DNA of 64,000 bases from Streptomyces drozdowiczii (GTDB lineage Bacteria > Actinomycetota > Actinomycetes > Streptomycetales > Streptomycetaceae), in contig NZ_CP098740.1 in the NCBI RefSeq assembly GCF_026167665.1, positions 2,294,001 to 2,358,000 on the forward strand, written 5' to 3'. The notes below the pieces were generated by a model. It worked only from the letters and a program-made list of their open reading frames with translations, searched no databases and was not told where the DNA came from. Position 1 is the first letter of the stretch. Every line of letters starts with the position of its first letter. Made by a program: the position numbers and the translations under genes. Positions 33,158-43,390 of this stretch are shown here, piece after piece.

Positions 33158-33241
33158 GCCACCCTCCTCAGGGATGCTGCAACCCCCTCCCCACCGCGCG
33201 AGAACGTCGACGAGTACCTCTGGGGCTGGGACCTGGTCTTT

Positions 33242-33257
33242 AATGGTTTAGACCAGT
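33242..33257. promoter_or_regulatory. dre site 1 in the dasA-dasR gap
   Basis: AATGGTTTAGACCAGT matches the dre consensus closely (two or three differences). It lies 85 bp from dasA. Confidence 0.85.
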
Positions 33258-33265
33258 ACCGGGAG

Positions 33266-33281
33266 CTTGGCCTAGACCTTT
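33266..33281. promoter_or_regulatory. dre site 2 in the dasA-dasR gap
   Basis: CTTGGCCTAGACCTTT is a weaker second dre, 24 bp (about two helix turns) from the first, allowing side-by-side DasR dimers. Paired sites before dasA are also known in S. coelicolor. Confidence 0.7.
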
Positions 33282-33380
33282 AGGGGTGTCAAGGGTGTAT
33301 AAGAAGTGCACTCGCGTCCGTTATAGGACCGACACCTGAGGGAGGGCGACGAGCCGTGACCGGACCGTGCCACCATGTGA

Positions 33381-34208
<828 letters not shown>

Positions 34209-34228
34209 CCCCTCGTACGCATGTGCTT

Positions 34229-34265
34229 CCGAACGGCCCCCGGACCGCCCCCGGGGGCCGTTCGG
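34229..34265 (+). terminator. Hairpin after dasR
   Basis: CCGAACGGCCCCCGG - 7-nt loop - CCGGGGGCCGTTCGG, a perfect 15-bp stem 20 bp after the stop. Confidence 0.8.
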
Positions 34266-34447
34266 CGTTCCCGTGGCCGGGCTTGGCCTGGACCAGCCCT
34301 CGGACGTTTGCCGCCATTCCGGCCAACCGGCCGGTCCGTGACGACCGTTGCCGGACCGCAATGCGGACAGGGGGTGACGGTGGCCGGATCCCTCGCCTAG
34401 ATTTCCTGCGCATTACAGGTGATCAGCGAGGGGACGGAGTCGCCGCC

Positions 34448-34702
34448 ATGGCGGAAGAACCAGAAGGAAAGCCACCCACGGTCACACCGGTGCGGGTGGT
34501 CATCGCGCTGTGCCTCGTCGCGCCGTTCGTGGCGATGCTCTGGGTGAGTTCGTACGCGAAGATCGACCCGACCTTCATCGGCATCCCGTTCTTCTACTGG
34601 TACCAGATGCTCTGGGTGCTGATCTCCACCGCGCTCACCATGGTCGCGTACAAGCTGTGGCAGCGTGACCAGCGCGCCCGCAAGGGGGGTGCGTCGGCAT
34701 GA
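34448..34702 (+). CDS. DUF3311 small membrane protein, partner of SSS symporter
   Basis: An 84-residue protein with two transmembrane helices (VVIALCLVAPFVAMLW and the FFYWYQMLWVLISTALTMVA stretch). It matches DUF3311, a small protein almost always encoded directly before a sodium:solute symporter. Its stop overlaps the symporter ATG (ATGA, 34699-34702), so translation is coupled. It is probably an accessory subunit of that transporter. The ATG at 34448 follows GGGGACGGAG. Confidence 0.88.
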   Translation: MAEEPEGKPPTVTPVRVVIALCLVAPFVAMLWVSSYAKIDPTFIGIPFFYWYQMLWVLISTALTMVAYKLWQRDQRARKGGASA

Positions 34703-36315
34703 AGGACGGCGTGAACGGCGTCGCGCTCGGCGTCTTCATCTTCTTCTTCCTGGCCGTCACGGTCATGGGCTTCCTGGCGGCCCGCTGGCGCAAGGCCGAG
34801 AACGAGGCCACGCTCGACGAATGGGGCCTGGGCGGACGGTCGTTCGGCACCTGGGTCACCTGGTTCCTGCTCGGCGGCGACCTCTACACCGCGTACACCT
34901 TCGTCGCCGTGCCCGCGGCGATCTACGCGGCCGGCGCCTCCGGCTTCTTCGCGGTGCCGTACACCATCCTGGTGTACCCGCTGATCTTCACCTTCCTGCC
35001 GCGCCTGTGGTCGGTCTCGCACAAGCACGGGTACGTCACCACCTCGGACTTCGTCCGCGGCCGGTTCGGCTCGAAGGGTCTTTCGCTGGCCGTCGCGGTC
35101 ACCGGCATCCTCGCCACCATGCCGTACATCGCGCTCCAGCTCGTCGGCATCCAGGCGGTGCTGGACGTGATGGGCGTCGGCGGCGGCGAGAACACCAACT
35201 GGTTCGTCAAGGACCTGCCGCTGCTGATCGCGTTCGCGGTGCTCGCCGCGTACACCTACTCCTCCGGGCTGCGGGCGCCGGCCCTGATCGCGTTCGTCAA
35301 GGACGGGCTGATCTACCTGGTCATCGCCGTCGCGATCATCTACATTCCGATCAAGCTGGGCGGCTTCGACGACATCTTCGCCTCCGCCCAGGACAAGTTC
35401 ACCAAGGCGGGCGCGGGCAGCCTCGCACCGGCCGCGGCCGGCCAGTGGGGTTACGCGACCCTGGCGCTCGGCTCCGCGCTGGCGCTCTTCATGTACCCGC
35501 ACTCGATCACGGCGACGCTCTCCAGCCGCAGCCGTGAGGTGATCCGCCGCAACACCACGATCCTGCCGCTCTACTCGCTGATGCTGGGCCTGCTCGCGCT
35601 GCTCGGCTTCATGGCGATCGCCGCGGGCGTCAAGGTGGACAACGGCCAGCTGGCCATCCCGCAGCTGTTCGAGAACATGTTCCCCGACTGGTTCGCGGGC
35701 GTGGCCTTCGCCGCGATCGGCATCGGCGCCCTGGTGCCGGCCGCGATCATGTCCATCGCGGCGGCGAACCTCTTCACGCGCAACATCTACAAGGACTTCC
35801 TGAAGCCGGACGCGACGCCCGAGCAGGAGACCAGGGTCTCCAAGCTGGTCTCGCTGCTGGTCAAGGTCGGCGCGCTGGCCTTCGTCCTCACCATGGACAA
35901 GACCGTCGCGATCAACTTCCAGCTGCTGGGCGGGATCTGGATCCTCCAGACGATGCCGGCCCTGGTCGGCGGCCTGTTCACCCGGTGGTTCCACCGCTGG
36001 GCGCTGCTCGCCGGCTGGGCGGTCGGCATGGTCTACGGTACGGCTGCCGCGTACGGGGTCGCGAGCCCGACGCAGAAGCACTTCGGCGGGTCCTCCAAGG
36101 AGATCCCGGGCCTCGGCGAGATCGGCTACATCGGCCTCACCGCGTTCGTGCTGAACGTCGTGGTCGTCGTCGTCCTCACCTTCGTCCTGAACGCGCTCAA
36201 GGCCCCCGCCGGGACCGACGAGACCTCCCCCGGCGACTACACCGCGGACGCGGGCGACCCGGGCGTCCAGGAGAAGCTGCCGCCGGCCACGGCGGGCGCG
36301 CCGGGCGGTCACTGA
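34699..36315 (+). CDS. Sodium:solute symporter (SSS family), monocarboxylate-permease type
   Basis: A 538-residue membrane transporter with about 13 transmembrane helices. Family signs are LGGRSFGTWVTWFLLGGDLY near the N-terminus, PALIAFVKDGLIYLVIAVAI, and the GALVPAAIMSIAAANLFTRN segment at the sodium-binding region. Together with DUF3311 it resembles the MctP/MctC group, which imports short monocarboxylates such as pyruvate, lactate or acetate; the substrate is inferred, not shown. The C-terminal tail is hydrophilic. Confidence 0.88.
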   Translation: MKDGVNGVALGVFIFFFLAVTVMGFLAARWRKAENEATLDEWGLGGRSFGTWVTWFLLGGDLYTAYTFVAVPAAIYAAGASGFFAVPYTILVYPLIFTFLPRLWSVSHKHGYVTTSDFVRGRFGSKGLSLAVAVTGILATMPYIALQLVGIQAVLDVMGVGGGENTNWFVKDLPLLIAFAVLAAYTYSSGLRAPALIAFVKDGLIYLVIAVAIIYIPIKLGGFDDIFASAQDKFTKAGAGSLAPAAAGQWGYATLALGSALALFMYPHSITATLSSRSREVIRRNTTILPLYSLMLGLLALLGFMAIAAGVKVDNGQLAIPQLFENMFPDWFAGVAFAAIGIGALVPAAIMSIAAANLFTRNIYKDFLKPDATPEQETRVSKLVSLLVKVGALAFVLTMDKTVAINFQLLGGIWILQTMPALVGGLFTRWFHRWALLAGWAVGMVYGTAAAYGVASPTQKHFGGSSKEIPGLGEIGYIGLTAFVLNVVVVVVLTFVLNALKAPAGTDETSPGDYTADAGDPGVQEKLPPATAGAPGGH

Positions 36316-36342
36316 CCGCACACTTTTACGCCACGCGACACA

Positions 36343-36380
36343 ACATGTGGGGGCTGCCCGACAGGGCGGCCCCCACATGT
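36343..36380 (+). terminator. Strong hairpin after the symporter gene
   Basis: A 17-bp stem (ACATGTGGGGGC and complement, then GCCC/GGGC) with loop GACA and one T-G pair. It lies 28 bp after the stop and 12 bp before the riboswitch. Confidence 0.8.
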
Positions 36381-36391
36381 ATGCTCGTGCT

Positions 36392-36495
36392 CGCTGTCGT
36401 CGCAGGGGAATCCGGTGTGAATCCGGAACTGTCCCGCAACGGTGTATTCGGTGTGCTTTCGCGCACCCGTGGAGTCCGAGGACCTGCCGACAGCG
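36392..36495 (+). promoter_or_regulatory. Cobalamin (B12) riboswitch controlling nrdAB
   Basis: The element carries the conserved core GGGAATCCGGTGTGAATCCGG, the CCCGCAACGG segment, and the B12 box AGTCCGAGGACCTGCC (36473-36488). P1 pairs CGCTGTCG (36392-36399) exactly with CGACAGCG (36488-36495). In S. coelicolor a B12 riboswitch shuts off the class Ia nrdABS operon when the B12-dependent class II enzyme can work; the same logic applies here. Confidence 0.93.
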
Positions 36496-36644
36496 CATCC
36501 GGCTCGACCGAACCGGATGCCCAGACGTCCGGGCCTCGTGGGATGGGCCGGTGGACGCCGCACGGAGTGCGCCCCGACCGGGTCCGCTCCTGCCCGGCTG
36601 CCCCCGTGCTCCCCTCCGGCCCAGAGCCGAGCGAGGGAGAGCAC
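36495..36644 (+). promoter_or_regulatory. Expression platform between riboswitch and nrdA
   Basis: A perfect hairpin, GCATCCGG-N10-CCGGATGC (36495-36520), abuts and shares one base with P1. A second hairpin pairs GTGCTCCCCTC (36606-36616) with GAGGGAGAGCAC (36633-36644, one bulged A), hiding the nrdA ribosome site 5 nt before the GTG. This suggests control at translation initiation. Confidence 0.65.
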
Positions 36645-36648
36645 CACC

Positions 36649-39044
36649 GTGACCATCGCGCCAGCCGATCCGGTTTCAGCGGCCGAAGCAACGGGGACCG
36701 CGAGCGACGGACCGGGCACCGCACTGCTGCGGACCCTGACCGACCTCACGGCCGACCTGCCCGACACCGACCCCGGTCGCGTCGCCGCCGCCGCCCTGCG
36801 CGGCCGCAACGCCCGGTCGGACGAGGCGGAGCTGCGCTCGCTGGCCACCGAGGCCGCGGCCGGCCTCATCTCCGAGGACCCGGCCTACTCCCGGCTCGCC
36901 GCCCGGCTGCTCACCCGGACCATCGCGGACGAGGCCGCCGGGCAGGGCGCCACCTCGTTCTCCGCCTCGGTCGCCGTGGGCCACCGCGAGGGCCTGATCG
37001 CGGACCGGACCGCCGAGTTCACGACGCTGCACGCGGACGCCCTGGACGCGCTGGTCGAGCGGTCCCTCGCGGACGGCGCCGACGACCGCTTCGGGTACTT
37101 CGGGCTGCGCACCCTGCACAGCCGCTATCTGCTGCGCCACCCGCTCACCCGCCAGGTCATCGAGACCCCCAGCACTTCATGCTCCGGGTCGCCGCCGGGC
37201 TCGCCGAGGACACCTCCGAGCGGGCGCTGGACGAAGTCGCCGCGCTGTACGGGCTGATGAGCCGGCTGGACTACCTGCCGTCCTCGCCGACGCTCTTCAA
37301 CTCCGGCACCCGCCACCCGCAGATGTCCTCCTGCTACCTGCTGGACTCGCCGCTGGACGAGCTGGACTCGATCTACGACCGCTACCACCAGGTGGCCCGC
37401 CTGTCGAAGCACGCGGGCGGCATCGGCCTCTCGTACTCCCGCATCCGCGCCCGGGGCTCCCTGATCCGGGGCACCAACGGCCACTCCAACGGCATCGTGC
37501 CGTTCCTCAAGACGCTGGACGCCTCCGTCGCCGCCGTGAACCAGGGCGGCCGGCGCAAGGGTGCCGCCGCGGTCTACCTGGAGACCTGGCACGCGGACAT
37601 CGAGGAGTTCCTGGAGCTGCGCGACAACACGGGCGAGGACCAGCGCCGCACGCACAACCTGAACCTGGCGCACTGGATCCCGGACGAGTTCATGCGCCGC
37701 GTCGACGCGGACGGGACCTGGTCGCTGTTCTCCCCGGCGGACGTGCCCGAGCTGACCGACCTGTGGGGCGACGAGTTCGACGCCGCCTACCGGGCGGCCG
37801 AGGCGAAGGGCCTGGCCCGCAAGACCATGCCGGCCCGCGAGCTGTACGGCCGGATGATGCGGACCCTGGCGCAGACCGGGCAGGGTTGGATGACGTTCAA
37901 GGACGCCTCCAACCGCACCGCGAACCAGACCGCCGAGCCGGGCAGGGTCGTGCACTCCTCGAACCTGTGCACCGAGATCCTGGAGGTCACCGACGACGGC
38001 GAGACGGCCGTCTGCAACCTCGGCTCGGTCAACCTCGGCGCGTTCGTGGACGGCGGCTCGATCGACTGGGAGCGCCTGGACGCCACCGTGCGGACCGCGG
38101 TGACCTTCCTCGACCGGGTCGTGGACATCAACTTCTACCCGACCGAGCAGGCCGGCCGGTCCAACGCCCGCTGGCGGCCGGTGGGCCTGGGCGCGATGGG
38201 CCTCCAGGACGTCTTCTTCCAGCTGCGGCTGCCCTTCGACTCCCCCGAGGCCCGGGCGCTCTCCACGAAGATCGCCGAGCGCATCATGCTGGCCGCGTAC
38301 GAGGCGTCCTGCGCCCTCGCGGAGCGGTCGGGTCCGCTGCCCGCCTGGTCGGAGACCCGGGCCGCGCGCGGGGTGCTGCACCCCGACCACTACGACACGG
38401 AGCTGCACTGGCCGGAGCGCTGGGAGGCGCTGCGGGCCCGGATCGCGACGACCGGGATGCGCAACTCGCTGCTCCTGGCCATCGCCCCGACCGCGACGAT
38501 CGCCTCGATCGCGGGGGTCTACGAGTGCATCGAGCCCCAGGTCTCGAACCTCTTCAAGCGGGAGACCCTGAGCGGTGAGTTCCTCCAGGTCAACGGCTAT
38601 CTGGTGGACGAGCTGAAGCGGCTCGGCGTGTGGGACGCGCGGACGCGTGAGGCGCTGCGCGAGTCGAACGGCTCGGTGCAGGGCTTCGCCTGGATCCCGG
38701 CGGACGTGCGGGCGCTGTACCGCACCGCGTGGGAGATCCCGCAGCGCGGTCTGATCGACATGGCGGCGGCCCGTACGCCGTTCCTCGACCAGAGCCAGTC
38801 GCTCAACCTGTTCCTGGAGACGCCGACGATCGGGAAGCTCTCCTCGATGTACGCGTACGCCTGGAAGCAGGGCCTGAAGACGACGTACTACCTGCGGTCG
38901 CGTCCGGCGACCCGGATCGCCCGTGCCGCGTCCGGGGCCGCTTCGGCCGCCGCCCCCATCCCCGTACAGCAGGCGCAGGCGCCCGACGCGGACGCCATCG
39001 CCTGCTCCCTGGAAAACCCCGAGTCCTGCGAGGCCTGCCAGTAA
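36649..39044 (+). CDS. nrdA: Ribonucleoside-diphosphate reductase large subunit (class Ia), frameshifted in this sequence
   Basis: The catalytic alpha subunit, which makes deoxyribonucleotides with NrdB. After an N-terminal region of about 160 residues come LFNSGTRHPQMSSCYLLDSP (first redox cysteine), SNLCTEILE with the radical cysteine region, and a C-terminal redox pair in ESCEACQ. The start is GTG 36649. The frame breaks at a C5 run (37166-37170); adding one C joins TRQVIETP to QHFMLRVAAGL and gives 798 residues. The stop overlaps the nrdB ATG (TAATG). Given its essential, conserved sequence, the break is surely an error in this assembly. Confidence 0.93.
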
Positions 39045-40063
39045 TGACCACCGCCGACACCGAGAAGAACCTGCTCGACCCGGGCTTCGAGCTGACCCTG
39101 CGGCCCATGCGCTACCCGGACTTCTACGAGCGCTACCGGGACGCGATCAAGAACACCTGGCACGTCGAGGAGGTCGACCTCCACTCGGACGTGGCGGACC
39201 TCGCCAGGATGACGCCCGCCGAGCAGCACCTGATCGGACGCCTGGTGGCGTTCTTCGCGACCGGTGACTCGATCGTCGCGAACAACCTGGTGCTGACGCT
39301 GTACAAGCACATCAACTCCCCCGAGGCGCGGCTGTACCTGTCGCGGCAGCTGTTCGAGGAGGCCGTGCACGTCCAGTTCTATCTGACGCTGCTCGACACC
39401 TATCTGCCCGACCCGGACGACCGCGCGGCGGCGTTCGCGGCGGTGGAGAACATCCCGTCCATCCGCGAGAAGGCTCAGTTCTGCTTCCGCTGGATGGACT
39501 CGGTGGAGAAGATCGACCGGCTGGAGTCGAAGGCGGACCGCCGTCGCTTCCTGCTGAACCTGATCTGCTTCGCGGCGTGCATCGAGGGGCTGTTCTTCTA
39601 CGGCGCCTTCGCGTACGTGTACTGGTTCCGCTCGCGCGGGCTGCTGCACGGCCTCGCCACGGGGACCAACTGGGTCTTCCGCGACGAGACCATGCACATG
39701 AACTTCGCGTTCGAGGTCGTGGACACGGTCCGCAAGGAGGAGCCGGACCTCTTCGACGACGCCCTCCAGCAGCAGGTCACCGACATGCTGAAGGAGGCCG
39801 TCGAGGCGGAGCTGCAGTTCGGCCGCGACCTGTGCGGCGACGGGCTGCCCGGCATGAACACCGAGTCCATGCGCGAGTACCTGGAGTGCGTCGCCGACCA
39901 GCGGCTCACCCGCCTCGGATTCCCGGCGGTGTACGGATCGCAGAACCCGTTCTCGTTTATGGAGCTCCAGGGGGTCCAGGAGCTCACGAACTTCTTCGAG
40001 CGGCGCCCGTCGGCCTACCAGGTCGCCGTCGAGGGCACGGTCGGCTTCGACGACGACTTCTAG
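39044..40063 (+). CDS. nrdB: Ribonucleoside-diphosphate reductase small subunit
   Basis: A 339-residue di-iron radical subunit. The metal/radical motif EEAVHVQFYLTLLDTY contains Glu-x-x-His and, four residues on, the Tyr in the position of the E. coli radical Tyr122; DETMHMNFAFEVV supplies the second Glu-x-x-His pair. It is translationally coupled to nrdA (TAATG overlap) and shares the B12 riboswitch control. Confidence 0.95.
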   Translation: MTTADTEKNLLDPGFELTLRPMRYPDFYERYRDAIKNTWHVEEVDLHSDVADLARMTPAEQHLIGRLVAFFATGDSIVANNLVLTLYKHINSPEARLYLSRQLFEEAVHVQFYLTLLDTYLPDPDDRAAAFAAVENIPSIREKAQFCFRWMDSVEKIDRLESKADRRRFLLNLICFAACIEGLFFYGAFAYVYWFRSRGLLHGLATGTNWVFRDETMHMNFAFEVVDTVRKEEPDLFDDALQQQVTDMLKEAVEAELQFGRDLCGDGLPGMNTESMREYLECVADQRLTRLGFPAVYGSQNPFSFMELQGVQELTNFFERRPSAYQVAVEGTVGFDDDF

Positions 40064-40072
40064 GCGGAAGGG

Positions 40073-40285
40073 CTAGATCCTCGCCCAGCTCCTGACGTAC
40101 GGACGCCGTGCGGCCCCCACCGGCCGCGCGGCGTCCACGCTTTGCGGTGGGCGGGTGCTCCGGTCCTGTTCCGCTTCGCGCAGCTCGCGGTCGATGCGGC
40201 GCTCGCGGGCGGCGCCGATGAGCGCCGGCAGCAGGACGAGGGCGAAAAGTGCGGAAATGCCGAGGAAGTTCTGGAATGTGTTCAT
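40073..40285 (-). CDS. Small single-pass membrane protein between nrdB and the AraC gene
   Basis: A 70-residue protein with one N-terminal transmembrane helix (FLGISALFALVLLPALIGAA) and a basic, probably cytoplasmic tail (RERRIDRELREAEQDRS). It converges with nrdB (9-bp gap) and is divergent from the AraC gene. I recognise no family. Its presence separates the AraC gene from nrdAB, unlike a simple nrdABS operon. Confidence 0.55.
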   Translation of the reverse strand: MNTFQNFLGISALFALVLLPALIGAARERRIDRELREAEQDRSTRPPQSVDAARPVGAARRPYVRSWARI

Positions 40286-40366
40286 GCCTCTACTGTCCTC
40301 GTTCCGGCGAAGAAGCGGCAGTGGCAGGACTGTCATAGGACATCGAATTACTGCCACACTGGGTCC

Positions 40367-41340
40367 ATGCTGAACAACGTCGCCGCCCTGATGCTCGATG
40401 ACGTCCACCCCTTCGAACTCGGCGTGCTCTGCGAGGTGTTCGGCCTCGACCGCAGCGACGAGGGCCTGCCGGTGCACGATTTCGCGGTGGTCTCCGGCGA
40501 GGGGCCCCAGCTGCGCACCCACGCCGGCTTCACGATCCACACCCCCTACGGCCTCGACCGGTTGGAGGAGGCCGACCTCGTCGCCGTCCCGGCCGGCAGC
40601 CGCTTCGGGGAGCGCGAGTTCCCGGCGGACGTCCTGACCGCCCTGCGCCGGGCCGTGGAGCGGGGCGCCCGGGTGCTCAGCGTCTGCTCGGGGCCTACCT
40701 CCTGGGCGCGGCCGGGCTGCTCGACGGCCGCCGCTGCACCACGCACTGGCGGCACGCCGACGACCTGGCCCGCCGCTTCCCCGAGGCCGCCGTGGAGCCG
40801 GACGTGCTGTACGTGGAGGACGGGCCGGTCACCACGTCGGCGGGGACGGCGGCGGGGATCGACGCCTGCCTGCACCTGGTCCGCCAGGCGTACGGGCCGG
40901 CCGCCGCCAACACCATCGCCCGGCGGATGGTGGTGCCGCCGCACCGGGACGGCGGGCAGGCGCAGTACATCCAGCGGCCGCTGCCGCGCACCCGGTGCGA
41001 CACCGTGGGCGGCACGCTGGCCTGGATGGAGCGCCACCTCGACCGCGAGATGACCGTCGAACAGCTCGCGGACCGGGCGCACATGTCGCCGCGCACCTTC
41101 GCCCGCCGCTTCCAGCAGGAGACCGGGACCACTCCGTACCGCTGGCTGCTGCGCCAGCGCGTCCTGCTGGCCCAGCACCTCCTGGAGACATCCGACGAAA
41201 CCATCGACACCATCGCCGACCGGACCGGCTTCGGGACGGCGGCGGCGCTGCGCCACCAGTTCGTACGGGCGCTGGACACCACGCCACAGGCGTACCGGCG
41301 CACCTTCCGGGGGCCGTCCGCCCTCACCGAGGCGGCCTGA
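40367..41340 (+). CDS. AraC-family regulator with GATase1-like domain (NrdS-like), frameshifted in this sequence
   Basis: The N-terminal domain has the DJ-1/PfpI (GATase1-like) fold (MLDDVHPFELGVLCEVFGLD, ADLVAVPAGSRFG, VLSVCSG), followed by an AraC double HTH (EQLADRAHMSPRTFARRFQQ, DTIADRTGFGTAAALRHQFV). The frame breaks at GGGG (40690-40693); one more G restores SVCSGAYLLGAAGLLDGRRC and a 324-residue protein. In S. coelicolor the nrdABS operon ends with nrdS for an AraC-like regulator; this gene occupies that place but has its own promoter region here. The nrdS assignment is by position. Confidence 0.82.
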
Positions 41341-41429
41341 GGCGAGCGGGGCACATCCGATCATTCGTCCAACCGGTCGCGCGACCTGTCCATGGACCGG
41401 GCCTTCGCGCGCGCGTCAGGGTCGATGCC

Positions 41430-43340
41430 ATGGACATGCTGAAGGCAAGACGAAGGACCATCGGGGCCGTGGTGGCCGCGCTCGCCGCCGCCCTGCTCCC
41501 CTGGCAGACCGCCTCGGCCGGGGAGGCCCCGGCGTCGGCTCCCCCGCCGGAGGTGCTGCCCTCGCTGCGCCAGTGGCAGCCGGGCAGCGGCACGTTCGTC
41601 CTCACCGACCGGGCCAGGATCGTGCTGGACGGGGTGCGCGAGCGGCGTACGGCGGAGGACGCGGCCCGGTTCGCCGGTGAGCTGGACGGCAGACAGCGGG
41701 TCTCCCGGGGCCGGGCGCGCGCCGGTGACATCGTGCTGCGCCAGGACGCCTCGCTGAAGCGCTCCCTCGGGGCGGAGGGCTACCGGCTGGAGGTCGGCGA
41801 CCGGGTCACGGTGACGGCGGCCACCTCGGCGGGCGTGTTCTACGGCTCGCGCACGGTGCTCCAGCTCCTGAACGACGACGGGCGGGCCGCGCGCGGCTCG
41901 GCGACCGACGTGCCCGCGTACCGGGAGCGCGGGGTCGGGGTCTGCGCCTGCTACATCAACGTGTCGCTGCCCTGGTTCGAGCGGCTGATGAAGGACATGG
42001 CGTCCCAGAAGCTCAACCAGCTGTGGATCGAGGCGAAGGTCCGCAGCGACACCGACCCGGAGTCGGCGTTCTGGGGCTACTACACCAAGCCGCAGATCCG
42101 CTCGCTGGCCGCGATGGCGAAGAAGTACCACATCGACCTGGTCCCGGAGATCAACTCCCCCGGCCACATGGACCCGTACCTGGAGAAGCACCCGGAGCTC
42201 CAGCTCAAGGACAAGGACGGCACGGCCTCCGCGCCCCGCCTGGACATCTCGCGGCCCGAGGCGCTCACGTACTACACCTCGCTGGTCGACGAGGCCCTGG
42301 ACGTCTGGGGCAGCGGCACCTGGCACATGGGCGCCGACGAGTACATGCTCGGCTCCTCCTACCCGGACTATCCGCAGCTCCAGGCGGCGGCCACCGCGAA
42401 GTTCGGCGCGTCGGCCACCCCGGACGACCTGTTCGTGGACTTCATCAACCAGGTGAACGCCCATGTGAAGAAGCAGGGCCGCTCGCTGCGGATCTGGAAC
42501 GACGGGCTCCTGGGCCGCAACACGCTCGTCCCGCTGGACCGTGACATCACCGTCGAGCACTGGCTCGGCGGCGGCGCCATCCAGCAGCCGTCCGCCCTGC
42601 TCGCCGAGGGCCGCCCGGTGATGAACTCCGCCTACGCGCTGTACCTGGTGCGCGGCGGCTACACCACCAAGACCCGGGAGCTGTACGAGAGCGACTGGAC
42701 GCCCCTGCGCTTCGAGGGCGAGACGCTGCCCGCCACGGCGGCGAACCTGACCGGCGCGAAGATCAGCCTGTGGCCGGACAGCGCGGCGGCCGAGACCGAG
42801 AACGAGGTCGAGGCGAAGGTCTTCATGCCGCTGCGCTTCCTCGCCCAGGCCACCTGGGGCGGCCCCAAGCCCAGTGCGACGTACGCCGGTTTCGAGGCCA
42901 TGGCCCGCCGCATCGGCCACGCCCCCGGCTGGGGCGGTACCGACCGCGCCCCGCTGGCCGACGGCACCTACCGGCTGACGTCCGGCGCGAAGGCGCTGGC
43001 CCCGGCGGCGGACTCCGGGGTCGCCCTGGTCAAGGGCGCGAAGGCGGCCTGGACGCTCACCGCGACCGACGACGGCTACTACACGGTCCGCTCGGCGGAC
43101 GGGCTGTGCCTGGACGCGGTACGCGGCAAGAAGTACCTGGGCGCACCGCTGGAGGTGGGCGCCGAACTCTCGCTCGGGGCCTGCTCGGCGGGGGCGCGCA
43201 CCCAGCGCTGGCAACTGGACGCCGACCACGGGGCGTTCGCCCTGCGCAACGCGATCTCGCAGCTGCGGCTGACCGAGCGCCGGGCGGACGGCGCGGCGGT
43301 GCAGACGACCGGCGGCACACCGCTGCGGGCCGGGGCGTAA
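41430..43340 (+). CDS. Secreted beta-N-acetylhexosaminidase (GH20) with C-terminal trefoil domain
   Basis: A 636-residue secreted glycosidase. The signal peptide runs to about residue 30 (VVAALAAALLPWQTASA). A GH20 N-terminal domain precedes the TIM barrel, in which GTWHMGADEYMLG holds the catalytic Asp-Glu pair and DLVPEINSPGHMDPYL is conserved. The last 130 residues (GTYRLTSGAKALAP to QRWQLDADHG) look like a ricin-type beta-trefoil sugar-binding domain. It would release GlcNAc from chitin oligomers, complementing the das uptake genes 8 kb away. A palindrome GGTCGCGCGACC (41375-41386) lies in its promoter region. Confidence 0.9.
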   Translation: MDMLKARRRTIGAVVAALAAALLPWQTASAGEAPASAPPPEVLPSLRQWQPGSGTFVLTDRARIVLDGVRERRTAEDAARFAGELDGRQRVSRGRARAGDIVLRQDASLKRSLGAEGYRLEVGDRVTVTAATSAGVFYGSRTVLQLLNDDGRAARGSATDVPAYRERGVGVCACYINVSLPWFERLMKDMASQKLNQLWIEAKVRSDTDPESAFWGYYTKPQIRSLAAMAKKYHIDLVPEINSPGHMDPYLEKHPELQLKDKDGTASAPRLDISRPEALTYYTSLVDEALDVWGSGTWHMGADEYMLGSSYPDYPQLQAAATAKFGASATPDDLFVDFINQVNAHVKKQGRSLRIWNDGLLGRNTLVPLDRDITVEHWLGGGAIQQPSALLAEGRPVMNSAYALYLVRGGYTTKTRELYESDWTPLRFEGETLPATAANLTGAKISLWPDSAAAETENEVEAKVFMPLRFLAQATWGGPKPSATYAGFEAMARRIGHAPGWGGTDRAPLADGTYRLTSGAKALAPAADSGVALVKGAKAAWTLTATDDGYYTVRSADGLCLDAVRGKKYLGAPLEVGAELSLGACSAGARTQRWQLDADHGAFALRNAISQLRLTERRADGAAVQTTGGTPLRAGA

Positions 43341-43347
43341 GCACGAG

Positions 43348-43384
43348 CGGTGGGGGCCCGCCGAGGGTCGGCGGGCCCCCACCG
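43348..43384. terminator. Very stable hairpin between GH20 and M15 genes
   Basis: A 17-bp perfect stem (CGGTGGGGGCCCGCCGA and its complement) closes on GGG between convergent genes. Confidence 0.85.
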
Positions 43385-43390
43385 CGTGGG

